Positions 8,840 through 17,122 of a DNA stretch of 64,000 nucleotides are shown one piece after another (within the stretch, counting starts at the first letter, position 1; every line of letters begins with the position of its first letter). The position numbers were made by a program, and so were the translations under genes. The notes beneath the pieces were generated by a model, which was not told the origin of the DNA, did no database searches, and worked only from the letters and a program-made list of their open reading frames with translations. The stretch spans positions 1,612,001 through 1,676,000 of the forward strand of contig NZ_CP090177.1 in NCBI RefSeq assembly GCF_042214795.1, read 5' to 3'. The stretch is from Arcobacter iocasae (GTDB taxonomy: Bacteria > Campylobacterota > Campylobacteria > Campylobacterales > Arcobacteraceae).

Positions 8840-10644
8840 ATTTCACTTCCTTTATTAATTTCATTTAACATTTGGATAAATTCATCTTTACCCATGTTTG
8901 ATTGTTCTCTTTTTCTTCTATCTCTTAGTGCTACAGTTTTGTTTTCAACTTCTTCATCTCCAATTACTACAATCATTGGAACTCTTTGTTTTTCTGCCAT
9001 TCTGATTCTTTTGTTTAAACTTTCATTCATACTGAAAATTTTAGAATCGATGCTATTTTGTAAAAGCTCTTTTTGTAGCTCTTTTGCATACTCATTATGA
9101 GTATCCGCAATTGGTACAAAAATAACTTGTGTAGGAGCAATAACAAATGGAAACTCACCTGCACAGTGTTCTGTTAATATACCAATAAATCTTTCAAAAG
9201 AACCTAAAATGGCTCTATGAATCATAACTGGTTGTTCTTTCTCACCTTTTTCATTGATAAATTCAGCATTGAATCTTGAAGGTAAGTTCATATCAACTTG
9301 AACAGTTCCACATTGCCATTTTCTTCCAATAGCATCTAGAATTTTAATATCAATTTTAGGACCATAAAATGCTCCACCACCTTCATCAATACCATATGTG
9401 ATATTGTTTTCATCAAGTGCATCCATGATACCTTTTGTAGTTTTTTCCCAAAAAATATCATCACCGATTGCTTTTTCTGGTTTTGTAGAAACTTCGATTT
9501 CATATTTAAAATCAAATAGTTTAAGTAATGCATCAACGAATTCTAAAACTTCAAAGATTACTGATTTTATTTGATCTTGTGTACAAAATATATGTGAATC
9601 ATCTTGAGTAAATTCTCTAACTCTAAATAATCCATGCATTGCACCACTCATCTCATGTCTATGAACAACCCCATACTCAAAAAGTTTTTTTGGTAGGTCT
9701 TTATATGATACCAAATTATTTTTGAATATTTGAATATGTCCAACACAGTTCATTGGTTTGATACCATATTCTTGTTCATCAATAGTAGTAAAATACATAT
9801 TCTCTTTGTAGTTTGCATAGTGACCTGATATTTTCCACATCTCAGATTTTAAGATTTCTGGACCACGAACTGGTTCATATCCTCTTATTCTATGAGCTTT
9901 GTATAAGATATGCTCTAATTTTGATCTAAGTCTTGCCCCATTTGGTAGCCACATAGGAAGACCTGCTCCTACTTCATCACTAAATGTGAAAAGTTCAAGT
10001 TCTGTTCCTAGTTTTCTATGATCTCTTTTTTTAGCTTCTTCTAACATTTTCACATAATCAAAAAGTTCTTGTTTATCAAAAAATGCAATACCATAAATTC
10101 TAGTAATCATCTCATTTTTTTCATCACCACCAAGATAAGCACCAGCTACTCTTGTTAGTTTAAAACTTCTTATCATTCTAGTATTTGGTAAATGTGGACC
10201 TCTACATAAATCCTCAAAATCACCTTGTTTGTACATCGTCAGAGTCTCATCTGTAATTCTTGATAATACAGCTTGTTTTAGTTCATCACTATTAAATTTT
10301 TGTGAAATCTCTTCTCTTGATGCTTCGAATCTTTCAATAGGTAGTTTAGCATTTGCTAACTCTTTCATTTTCTTTTCAATTTTAGGTAAGTCTTCATCTG
10401 ATATTTTTGATTCAACTTTAAAATCATAGTAAAAACCTTCACTTACAACAGGTCCTACAAAAAATTTAGCTTCTGGATATAACTCTTTGATAGCTTGTGC
10501 CATAAGATGGGCACATGAGTGTCTTAAAATCTCTAAAGATTCTTTAGAGTTATCGGCTTTTATTACCTCTCCTTGAATATTCAAAGCTTCCGCAGTTTGA
10601 AGGTCATAAATTTGACCATCATTTAATACGCCAATCGGTTCCAA
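8836..10644 (-). CDS. thrS: Threonyl-tRNA synthetase
   Basis: ThrRS charges tRNA-Thr and edits mischarged serine. The 602-residue protein carries a short N-terminal TGS-like segment, then the editing domain with HSCAHLMAQAI (HxxxH) and the C-R-G-P-H motif. The class II catalytic core includes MNCVGH and VVHRHEMSGAMHG (zinc-binding Cys and His). A C-terminal anticodon-binding domain ends the protein. The length fits the short epsilon-type ThrRS. The start is a TTG at 10644-10642 preceded by AAAAAGGAAATTA on the minus strand, a good Shine-Dalgarno. It leads the thrS-infC-rpmI-rplT operon. Confidence 0.96.
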   Translation of the reverse strand: MEPIGVLNDGQIYDLQTAEALNIQGEVIKADNSKESLEILRHSCAHLMAQAIKELYPEAKFFVGPVVSEGFYYDFKVESKISDEDLPKIEKKMKELANAKLPIERFEASREEISQKFNSDELKQAVLSRITDETLTMYKQGDFEDLCRGPHLPNTRMIRSFKLTRVAGAYLGGDEKNEMITRIYGIAFFDKQELFDYVKMLEEAKKRDHRKLGTELELFTFSDEVGAGLPMWLPNGARLRSKLEHILYKAHRIRGYEPVRGPEILKSEMWKISGHYANYKENMYFTTIDEQEYGIKPMNCVGHIQIFKNNLVSYKDLPKKLFEYGVVHRHEMSGAMHGLFRVREFTQDDSHIFCTQDQIKSVIFEVLEFVDALLKLFDFKYEIEVSTKPEKAIGDDIFWEKTTKGIMDALDENNITYGIDEGGGAFYGPKIDIKILDAIGRKWQCGTVQVDMNLPSRFNAEFINEKGEKEQPVMIHRAILGSFERFIGILTEHCAGEFPFVIAPTQVIFVPIADTHNEYAKELQKELLQNSIDSKIFSMNESLNKRIRMAEKQRVPMIVVIGDEEVENKTVALRDRRKREQSNMGKDEFIQMLNEINKGSEI

Positions 10645-10753
10645 TAATTTCCTTTTTCATTAAGTTTTTTATAAAATTTATATATTTTAACTTAATTAGA
10701 CTTAAAAAACTTTAGAGTTGTGCTTATTTAGAATACTTTAGATAAAATTGTGT

Positions 10754-11266
10754 ATGATTATTAACTTATCTAAAATAAAAACAGAAGCACTCTTACTCTT
10801 ATGTAAGGACATTATAACATCTTATGAAAATATTGAAGATGAAAAATTTGAAATTGATGATGAAATAAATATTTATATAAAAGATACTTCTAAAGATATT
10901 TTAAAAGAGTTAAAAAGAGTTACAAAAGAAAATGACTATTATTTAAATAATAAAAATTCATATACAATTTCTGCCATATTGCAAGCTTATAATTTTTTAA
11001 ATTTAGAGTTATCAAAGGAGTTAAAAGAAGGTGTATCTTTCAATCCCTCTATGCTTTATATATCGCTTTTATCGATGTGGTTTAAGGAGCTAGGAAAAGA
11101 ATCAAAATCAAAAGAATATATCTATTTTTTGCTATATCCTTATTCTATAACTTATGATAAATTATTATTAAATATAAAAGATGAGAAATTTAAAGTTTTA
11201 AATATAAAAATGATAGATATAGCAGAACGAGTAATTTTAAAATATAACAAATACACACTAAAATAA
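10754..11266 (+). CDS. Conserved hypothetical protein (170 residues)
   Basis: I do not recognise this protein. It is acidic and lysine-rich, largely helical, without signal peptide or clear membrane segment. It has one more hydrophobic central stretch (SMLYISLLSMWFKELG). I chose the ATG at 10754; an in-frame TTG two codons upstream (10748) is less likely. It lies divergent from thrS and 11 bp ahead of the RqcH-like gene on the same strand, so it is probably transcribed with it. The codon use resembles that of the neighbours. Function unknown. Confidence 0.7.
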   Translation: MIINLSKIKTEALLLLCKDIITSYENIEDEKFEIDDEINIYIKDTSKDILKELKRVTKENDYYLNNKNSYTISAILQAYNFLNLELSKELKEGVSFNPSMLYISLLSMWFKELGKESKSKEYIYFLLYPYSITYDKLLLNIKDEKFKVLNIKMIDIAERVILKYNKYTLK

Positions 11267-11277
11267 ATTGGAACCAA

Positions 11278-12606
11278 ATGAAATATTATGCTATAAAAAA
11301 TATTGTTGAATATTTAAATGCAAATTGTAAAATAATAAGACAAATAAGAAGAGTAGAAAACAACACTATTTTTATTGAGTTTAATGACAGAAATGTAATA
11401 TATTTTGATATGGCAAAAAGCAATAGCTTAATATATAAAAAAGATGAAAAGATTTCATCACAAAAAGATTTTATCGCACCTTTTGATACTATTTTACAAA
11501 AAAGATTTAATAACTCAAGAATAAAAAATATTACTATGCACAATGATGATAAAATTATTCGAATTTATGTAAATTCAAAATCTTCATATAAAGAATTAAC
11601 TACAGTTTTACAGTTTGAATTTACAGGGAAACATACAAATATCATCATTTTGGATGAAAATGAAATAATACTAGAAGCCCTAAGACATATAGATGAGTTT
11701 AGCTCTTCTAGGATTGTAAAAGTTGGTGAAAAATTAGATGAAATACCAAAACAAACTTTTATACCTAAAATGGAAGAGATAAAAGATACAGAAGAGTTTT
11801 TACTTAATAATTATCTTGAAAAAGAACAGAGTTCTTTAACCAGTTTAAAAAAACAAAAAATATCACAAATAGAGAAAAACCGTACTAAATTATTAAAAGT
11901 GTTAAAAACTTTGCCACAAAAAGATGAATTAGAAAAAGAATCACAACTTTTATACGAAAAAGCAAATTTGATTTTGAGTAATTTACATCTAATAAAACCA
12001 TATGAAAAAAGTGCAAAACTAAATAATTATGATGGAAGTGTTGTAGAAATTGATTTAAGTGAATGTAGTAATCCTTCTATTTATGCAAATAGCCTTTTTA
12101 AAAAAGCAAAAAAACTAAAACAAAAAAGTTTGCATATTTCTATAGAAAAAGAGAATTTAGAAAAAAAATCTGAGTTTTTAAATAGAATGATTTCAAATAT
12201 AAAACTTTGTAAGTCTATTGATGAAGTAGAATTTTTACTTCCAAAAAAACAAAGAAATCAAACAAAAACAAAAAAGCAAGAGCCATTTGAGAGTTTTTTC
12301 TTCGATGGATACAGAATACTTCTAGGAACGGATGAGCGTTCAAATATATTTTTACTTCAGAATTCAAAAGCAAGTGACTTTTGGTTTCATATGCAAAGTA
12401 CAAACTCTTCACATGTAATAGTACAAAATACGAAAAAGACACTACCCATAGATGTTATATATAAAGCAGCAGAATTATGTGTAAAATTTTCAACAGATTT
12501 TAGTGGGAAATATTTAGTTGATTTTACTCAAAGAAGAAATGTAAAAGTTCAAAATGGGGCAAATGTTTTATATAATCCCTATGATACAATCGATGTACAT
12601 ATTTAA
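11278..12606 (+). CDS. NFACT-family protein, RqcH-like ribosome quality control factor
   Basis: The 442-residue protein has an N-terminal NFACT-N domain (about 1-180, with the IRRVENN and KHTNIIILDE stretches) and a long helical middle (about 185-320). The C-terminal NFACT-R domain includes DFWFHMQSTNSSHVIVQ and ends in a conserved ribosome-binding-type fold. This matches the RqcH/Rqc2/FbpA family, which in bacteria binds 50S subunits carrying a stalled peptidyl-tRNA and adds alanine tails. It was formerly annotated as fibronectin-binding. The protein is shorter than the roughly 570-residue Bacillus RqcH, with a trimmed middle. It follows a hypothetical gene closely. The family assignment is good; the tailing activity is inferred. 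Confidence 0.82.
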   Translation: MKYYAIKNIVEYLNANCKIIRQIRRVENNTIFIEFNDRNVIYFDMAKSNSLIYKKDEKISSQKDFIAPFDTILQKRFNNSRIKNITMHNDDKIIRIYVNSKSSYKELTTVLQFEFTGKHTNIIILDENEIILEALRHIDEFSSSRIVKVGEKLDEIPKQTFIPKMEEIKDTEEFLLNNYLEKEQSSLTSLKKQKISQIEKNRTKLLKVLKTLPQKDELEKESQLLYEKANLILSNLHLIKPYEKSAKLNNYDGSVVEIDLSECSNPSIYANSLFKKAKKLKQKSLHISIEKENLEKKSEFLNRMISNIKLCKSIDEVEFLLPKKQRNQTKTKKQEPFESFFFDGYRILLGTDERSNIFLLQNSKASDFWFHMQSTNSSHVIVQNTKKTLPIDVIYKAAELCVKFSTDFSGKYLVDFTQRRNVKVQNGANVLYNPYDTIDVHI

Positions 12607-12696
12607 ATAAAATAGACTCAAAATAAGCCTTAAAAAGTTTATTTACAAAATAGAAAGAAAACTTAAGATAAAATATGAAAAAATCAAAGGTTTTCA

Positions 12697-13455
12697 ATGT
12701 ATGAGTTAATTTCTTCAAGTTCAACGAGAATAAAAACAGCACTTGTTTTATTTGCCGTATTTATTCTAGTAAGTTATATAAATACTATGTTTGTAACTTG
12801 GCTTTTTCTTGGTGCTTTTATGATCGTGGGTATTGATGAAGCGATGAATCTTTTCAAAGTAAAAGATTCAACAGTCTTTCAATATGCCGCTATTACTTGG
12901 ATTATCGCTTATTTTTATCCTTATCCTGAAATATTAGTTTTAATAGCTTTAGTAATTTTTGCTTCTAATTTAGCTTATAAAAGAGATATGGATAAAAAAG
13001 TATTTCTTCCTTTCTTATATCCACTTATCTCATTTCTAACACTTTTAACTTTATATAATGAGTATGGAATAGGAGTTCTTTGGTGGATGTTATTTGTGGT
13101 AGCTTCTGCTGATGTTGGAGCTTATTATGTAGGTCGTGCTTTTGGGAAAACAAAATTTTGTGAAACAAGTCCAAATAAGACTCTAGAGGGTGTAGCTGGA
13201 GGTATCATTTTAGCAGCTATTTTAGGTCCAATATTTGCAATTGATGGAATAACTTATATGGGGACTTTAGTTATTTCTATAGTAGTTGCTATTTCATCTA
13301 TTTTTGGTGACTTATTTGAAAGTTATCTAAAAAGAGAAGCAGATGTTAAAGATAGTGGAAGTATTTTACCAGGTCATGGTGGAGTATTAGATAGAACAGA
13401 TGGTTTCTTATTTGCTTCTGTTGTGATGTTAGTTTTATTAAGAGCTATACTTTGA
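12697..13455 (+). CDS. cdsA: Phosphatidate cytidylyltransferase
   Basis: CdsA makes CDP-diacylglycerol, the precursor of all bacterial phospholipids, in the inner membrane. The 252-residue protein has about seven hydrophobic segments. It has the family motif KREADVKDSGSILPGHGG followed by LDRTDG near the C-terminus, and DVGAYYVGRAFG in the middle. Its TGA stop overlaps the TTG start of dxr, as in many bacteria where lipid and isoprenoid genes are coupled. Confidence 0.96.
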   Translation: MYELISSSSTRIKTALVLFAVFILVSYINTMFVTWLFLGAFMIVGIDEAMNLFKVKDSTVFQYAAITWIIAYFYPYPEILVLIALVIFASNLAYKRDMDKKVFLPFLYPLISFLTLLTLYNEYGIGVLWWMLFVVASADVGAYYVGRAFGKTKFCETSPNKTLEGVAGGIILAAILGPIFAIDGITYMGTLVISIVVAISSIFGDLFESYLKREADVKDSGSILPGHGGVLDRTDGFLFASVVMLVLLRAIL

Positions 13456-14519
13456 TAATATTAGGAAGTACTGGTTCTATTGGAGTTAATACTCTAAATA
13501 TCGCACAAAAATTTAACCTAAATATCGATGTTTTAGTTGCAGGGAAAAATATAGATTTACTAAATATTCAAATAAAACAGTTCAATCCAAAAACCGTAGT
13601 AATCGCTTCAAAAGATGATATTTCAAAAGTAAATCATACAAATGTATCTTATGGAGAAGAAGCAATTTTAAATGCAATTGAACAATCAGATGCAAAAACA
13701 GTTGTAAACTCACTTGTAGGATTTTTGGGATTAAAACCTACACTTAAAGCAATCAAATGTGGTAAAAAAGTAGCTTTGGCAAATAAAGAATCACTAGTAG
13801 TAGCTGGTGCTTTTATAGAGCAAAATAATCTTATACCAATAGATAGTGAACACTTTGGACTTTGGTACTTATTACAAGATAAAAAAATAGATTCTATGAC
13901 AATAACTGCTAGTGGTGGATCATTTAGAGATTATCCATTAGAGAAGTTAAAAAATGTATCTATAAAAGAGGCTTTAAACCATCCAAATTGGTCAATGGGT
14001 AATAAAATCACAATAGATAGTGCAACCATGACAAATAAGGTTTTTGAACTACTTGAAGCAAAATGGCTTTTCGATACAACAAAACTAGATGCAATAATAG
14101 AGACAAAATCGTTAATTCATGCACTTATTAATTTTGCTGATGGAAGTACAACAGCTCACATAGCAAATGCAAATATGCAACTTCCTATCTCATATGCTGT
14201 TTTAGGAAAAGTTGATGAAAATATACTTAAACATATAGATTTAGTAGAAGTTGGAACTTTAGAATTTAAAAAAATAGAAGAGCAAAGATACCCAATCTGG
14301 GGAATAAAAGATGAAATTCTAAAAAATCCCAATTTAGGTGTAGTAATAAATGCTGCAAATGAAGTTGCAGTTTCAAAATTTTTAAATGAAAAAATAGGAT
14401 TTTTAGATATCTCAAAAATAACCCTTGATGCAATAAATCATTTTCACAATGTAAATCCAAGCTCATTAGAAGATATCTTTGCTTGGGATAAAGAAGTTAG
14501 GGCTTATTGTGAGTCTTGA
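13452..14519 (+). CDS. dxr: 1-deoxy-D-xylulose 5-phosphate reductoisomerase
   Basis: DXR (IspC) converts DXP to 2-C-methyl-D-erythritol 4-phosphate with NADPH, the first committed step of the MEP isoprenoid pathway. The 355-residue protein starts with the NADPH-binding ILGSTGSIG. It has ANKESLVVAG, the metal-site IPIDSEHFG and the flexible-loop region ITASGGSFRD, plus NHPNWSMG. The length is typical for this phylum though shorter than the E. coli enzyme. The start is TTG at 13452, overlapping the cdsA stop by 4 bp, which keeps the whole Rossmann motif. Confidence 0.96.
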   Translation: MIILGSTGSIGVNTLNIAQKFNLNIDVLVAGKNIDLLNIQIKQFNPKTVVIASKDDISKVNHTNVSYGEEAILNAIEQSDAKTVVNSLVGFLGLKPTLKAIKCGKKVALANKESLVVAGAFIEQNNLIPIDSEHFGLWYLLQDKKIDSMTITASGGSFRDYPLEKLKNVSIKEALNHPNWSMGNKITIDSATMTNKVFELLEAKWLFDTTKLDAIIETKSLIHALINFADGSTTAHIANANMQLPISYAVLGKVDENILKHIDLVEVGTLEFKKIEEQRYPIWGIKDEILKNPNLGVVINAANEVAVSKFLNEKIGFLDISKITLDAINHFHNVNPSSLEDIFAWDKEVRAYCES

Positions 14520-14793
14520 TTTAATGATTCCCTTTGGAATACTTTTAGTTTTGGTTGTGTACTTAATCTTTACAAGAACAAAATTTGAAAAAGAGACAAT
14601 TAAAGAATATGAAGCAAAGTTTGAAAACTGGAAAGTTCATGCAAAGCCAGAAGAGAAAGAAGTTCAAGAGTCAAAAAAAGAGTTAGTTGGACTTGTGTTT
14701 AAAAAAAATGGTAAAATAGACATAGAACTTTTTGATGAACTTACAAATGATAGAATTCAAAAAGGAAAATTTAACTCAAAGATAAGAGAATGA
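14509..14793 (+). CDS. Small single-pass membrane protein, hypothetical
   Basis: About 94 residues: one N-terminal hydrophobic segment (IPFGILLVLVVYLIF) followed by a charged cytoplasmic-type tail rich in Glu and Lys. I do not recognise a family. I chose GTG at 14509 because AGGG lies 6 nt upstream; an ATG at 14524 is the alternative, and a longer version starting at 14479 would overlap dxr by 41 bp. The stop overlaps the next gene (ATGA), so it is co-transcribed between dxr and the DUF1566 gene. Confidence 0.65.
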   Translation: MSLDLMIPFGILLVLVVYLIFTRTKFEKETIKEYEAKFENWKVHAKPEEKEVQESKKELVGLVFKKNGKIDIELFDELTNDRIQKGKFNSKIRE

Positions 14794-15218
14794 AATATTT
14801 ACTACTCATAATATCGTTAATAGCAGTTTTAAATGCAGCCTCTTTACATAGAGACAATGATAGAAATATCGTAATAGATGATGCAAATAAATTAGTTTGG
14901 ATGGATAGTGAACTAAATGTTACAACTTATCTAACTCATCCAGATGCGCAAGATTATTGTGATAAGTTATCTTATGCAGGCTTTGATGATTGGCGTTTGC
15001 CAGATATTGAAGAGTTTGCTCTAATAGTTGATAAAAAAAATACCAAAAAAAATATAAATAGAGCTTTTAAATATAGTCTAAGTGACGGTTATTGGGCAAG
15101 TACAGCTCACTGGAGAACTTTGTGGTTTTATGCTGATTATATGTATTTTGTAAGTGGAACAGCATATTATGATAGTAGACACAAACTAAAATTAGTTCGA
15201 TGTGTAAGAAGTAAATAA
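14790..15218 (+). CDS. Secreted DUF1566 (Lcl C-terminal domain) protein
   Basis: The 142-residue protein has a signal peptide (MKYLLLIISLIAVLNAAS) and a compact domain. Its motifs are typical of DUF1566/Lcl C-terminal proteins: KLVWMDSE, AGFDDWRLPDIEEF, the aromatic DGYWASTAHW and a terminal VRCVR. These are exported, often carbohydrate- or matrix-associated domains related to the C-type-lectin/FGE-like fold, with no settled biochemical role. It overlaps the preceding membrane protein gene by 4 bp. The two could work together at the cell envelope, but that is only inference from coupling. Confidence 0.75.
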   Translation: MKYLLLIISLIAVLNAASLHRDNDRNIVIDDANKLVWMDSELNVTTYLTHPDAQDYCDKLSYAGFDDWRLPDIEEFALIVDKKNTKKNINRAFKYSLSDGYWASTAHWRTLWFYADYMYFVSGTAYYDSRHKLKLVRCVRSK

Positions 15219-15230
15219 AAAAGGTAAAAA

Positions 15231-15788
15231 GTGAATAAAAGAGTTTTGATATTACATGGTTTGGGAGGAAGTGATTTCCCCCATTGGCAAGCACACTTAG
15301 CAAGTGACTTGATAAAAGATAATTATATTGTATCTTTTCCTGCTTTTCCAAGTAGAGATAACCCTGATTTAAGTGAGTGGAAAGAGTTTTTAAAAAAAGA
15401 AATTAAACATTTCAATCCTGATATTATAGTTTGTCACTCTTTGGCAAATATACTTTGGTTTCATACTTGTAGTGAACTTGACATAAGTCTTGATAAACTA
15501 ATGTTAGTAGCCCCTGTTAGTAGAAATAGAATCGTAAAAGAAGCACAAAGTTTTTATCCATATCCTATTGTAAAAGATTTAAAAGCAAAAGAGATAATAA
15601 TGGCAGCTTCAACAAATGATCCATATATGGAAATAGAAGAAGCAATAAAATTACAAACAGAGTTAAATGTTGGTATGAAAATAATGGAAAATGCAGGACA
15701 TATAAATGCAGCTTCTGGATTTGGAAAACTTGACTGTGCACTAGATTGGATAAAAAGAGAAGAGATTTGTGAGGAAAATGCTAAATGA
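15231..15788 (+). CDS. RBBP9/YdeN-type alpha/beta hydrolase
   Basis: The 185-residue protein belongs to the small serine hydrolases of the RBBP9/YdeN type. It opens RVLILHGLGGS followed by HWQ, has a nucleophile elbow with Ser in IVCHSLANI, and a catalytic His in NAGHINAASGFG near the C-terminus. It is probably cytoplasmic; the substrate is unknown. The start is GTG at 15231, preceded by AAAAAGGTAAAAA. The stop overlaps the tsaD start by 4 bp. Confidence 0.82.
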   Translation: MNKRVLILHGLGGSDFPHWQAHLASDLIKDNYIVSFPAFPSRDNPDLSEWKEFLKKEIKHFNPDIIVCHSLANILWFHTCSELDISLDKLMLVAPVSRNRIVKEAQSFYPYPIVKDLKAKEIIMAASTNDPYMEIEEAIKLQTELNVGMKIMENAGHINAASGFGKLDCALDWIKREEICEENAK

Positions 15789-16774
15789 TTCTTAGTATCG
15801 AATCTTCTTGTGATGATAGCTCTATAGCCATAACTGAAATAGATACAAATAGACTTGTTTATCACAAAAAGATATCCCAAGAACTTCAACATAGTGTTTA
15901 TGGTGGAGTTGTACCTGAACTTGCTGCAAGACTTCATGTGGAAGCTTTACCCAAAATACTTGAAGAGTGCAAAGAATATTTCCCAAAACTAAAAGCAATC
16001 GCAGTTACAAATGCCCCAGGACTATCTGTTACACTTATGGAAGGTGTAACTATGGCAAAGGCTTTGGCTATCTCTTTAAATCTTCCTTTAATAGCTGTAA
16101 ATCATCTAAAAGGACATATTTATTCACTTTTTATTGAAAAAGATTCAATTTTGCCTTTAACTGTGCTTTTAGTTTCTGGTGGACATACGCAAATTATAGA
16201 AGTGAACTCTTTAGTTGATATGAAAATCTTAGCTAGTACTATGGATGATAGTTTTGGTGAGAGTTTTGATAAAGTTGCCAAGATGTTAGACTTAGGTTAT
16301 CCAGGTGGTCCTGTTATTCAAGAACTCTCTTTTAATGGAGATGCTCAAAAGTTTGATTTTCCCGTACCTCTTAGACAAAGTCCTAAAATAGAGTTTTCAT
16401 ATTCAGGTTTAAAAAATGCAGTTAGAGTTGAGATAGAAAAACAAGGAACTTTAAGTGATGAGATAAAAGCAGATATTTGTGCTTCATTTCAAGAAACAGC
16501 AGTTGAGCATATCATGCAAAAATTAAAAAAACTTTTCAAACAAAATGCTCCTAAAAACTTTGCAATAGTAGGAGGGGCAAGTGCAAACACTTGCTTAAGA
16601 GGTGAGGTTGAAAATCTTTGTGGGAAATATGGAACAGCTTTGATGTTAAGTGAACTTAAATATTGTAGTGACAATGCAGCTATGATAGGAAGAGTCGCAG
16701 TTGAGCAATATAAAGTGAGTGATTTTATATCTATAAATGAACTTGATGTTCAAACAAGAGTAAAGGTATTTTAG
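15785..16774 (+). CDS. tsaD: tRNA N6-threonylcarbamoyladenosine transferase subunit
   Basis: TsaD (Gcp/Kae1) transfers the threonylcarbamoyl group to A37 of tRNAs that read ANN codons. The 329-residue protein starts ILSIESSCDDSS. It has the metal-binding NHLKGHIYS (two His), VSGGHTQI, FGESFDKVAKMLDLGYPGG and the late GGASANTCLR. All are canonical for the ASKHA-fold enzyme. It is coupled to the upstream hydrolase by an ATGA overlap. Its partners TsaB, TsaC and TsaE are not in the window. Confidence 0.96.
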   Translation: MILSIESSCDDSSIAITEIDTNRLVYHKKISQELQHSVYGGVVPELAARLHVEALPKILEECKEYFPKLKAIAVTNAPGLSVTLMEGVTMAKALAISLNLPLIAVNHLKGHIYSLFIEKDSILPLTVLLVSGGHTQIIEVNSLVDMKILASTMDDSFGESFDKVAKMLDLGYPGGPVIQELSFNGDAQKFDFPVPLRQSPKIEFSYSGLKNAVRVEIEKQGTLSDEIKADICASFQETAVEHIMQKLKKLFKQNAPKNFAIVGGASANTCLRGEVENLCGKYGTALMLSELKYCSDNAAMIGRVAVEQYKVSDFISINELDVQTRVKVF

Positions 16775-16784
16775 AGGTGACAAT

Positions 16785-17111
16785 ATGATATTTGAAATGG
16801 GTGCAAAATTAGGTGGCGATAGTTTTGATACAAAAAAAGAAGGTAAGAAAAAAAAGCCATCAAATAAAATAGAGCCAAAAAATTCTCATCAATTGGTATT
16901 TACCTATGAAAAAAGAAAAGGTAAACCAGTTACTTTAGTGGGTAGGTTTTATGTAAGTGAAGATGAGAAAAAAGAGGTACTAAAACTTCTAAAGAAAAAG
17001 CTTGCCTGCGGTGGAGCTATTAAAGAAGAGTGGATAGAGTTACAAGGTGATGTAAAACAAAAAATAATAGAAATCTTATCAAAAGATGGATGGAAATTTA
17101 AAAACAAATAA
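16785..17111 (+). CDS. SUI1/eIF1-like translation factor (YciH family)
   Basis: A 108-residue basic protein with a lysine-rich N-terminal extension and a C-terminal SUI1 domain, shown by KLACGGAIKEEWIELQGDVKQKI. The family resembles eukaryotic eIF1. In bacteria YciH has been reported to affect initiation fidelity under stress, but the role is not settled. The start could be ATG at 16785 or the ATG four codons on (16797). It lies 10 bp after tsaD and 11 bp before nnr in the same operon. Confidence 0.85.
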   Translation: MIFEMGAKLGGDSFDTKKEGKKKKPSNKIEPKNSHQLVFTYEKRKGKPVTLVGRFYVSEDEKKEVLKLLKKKLACGGAIKEEWIELQGDVKQKIIEILSKDGWKFKNK

Positions 17112-17122
17112 AGAAGTATGCC

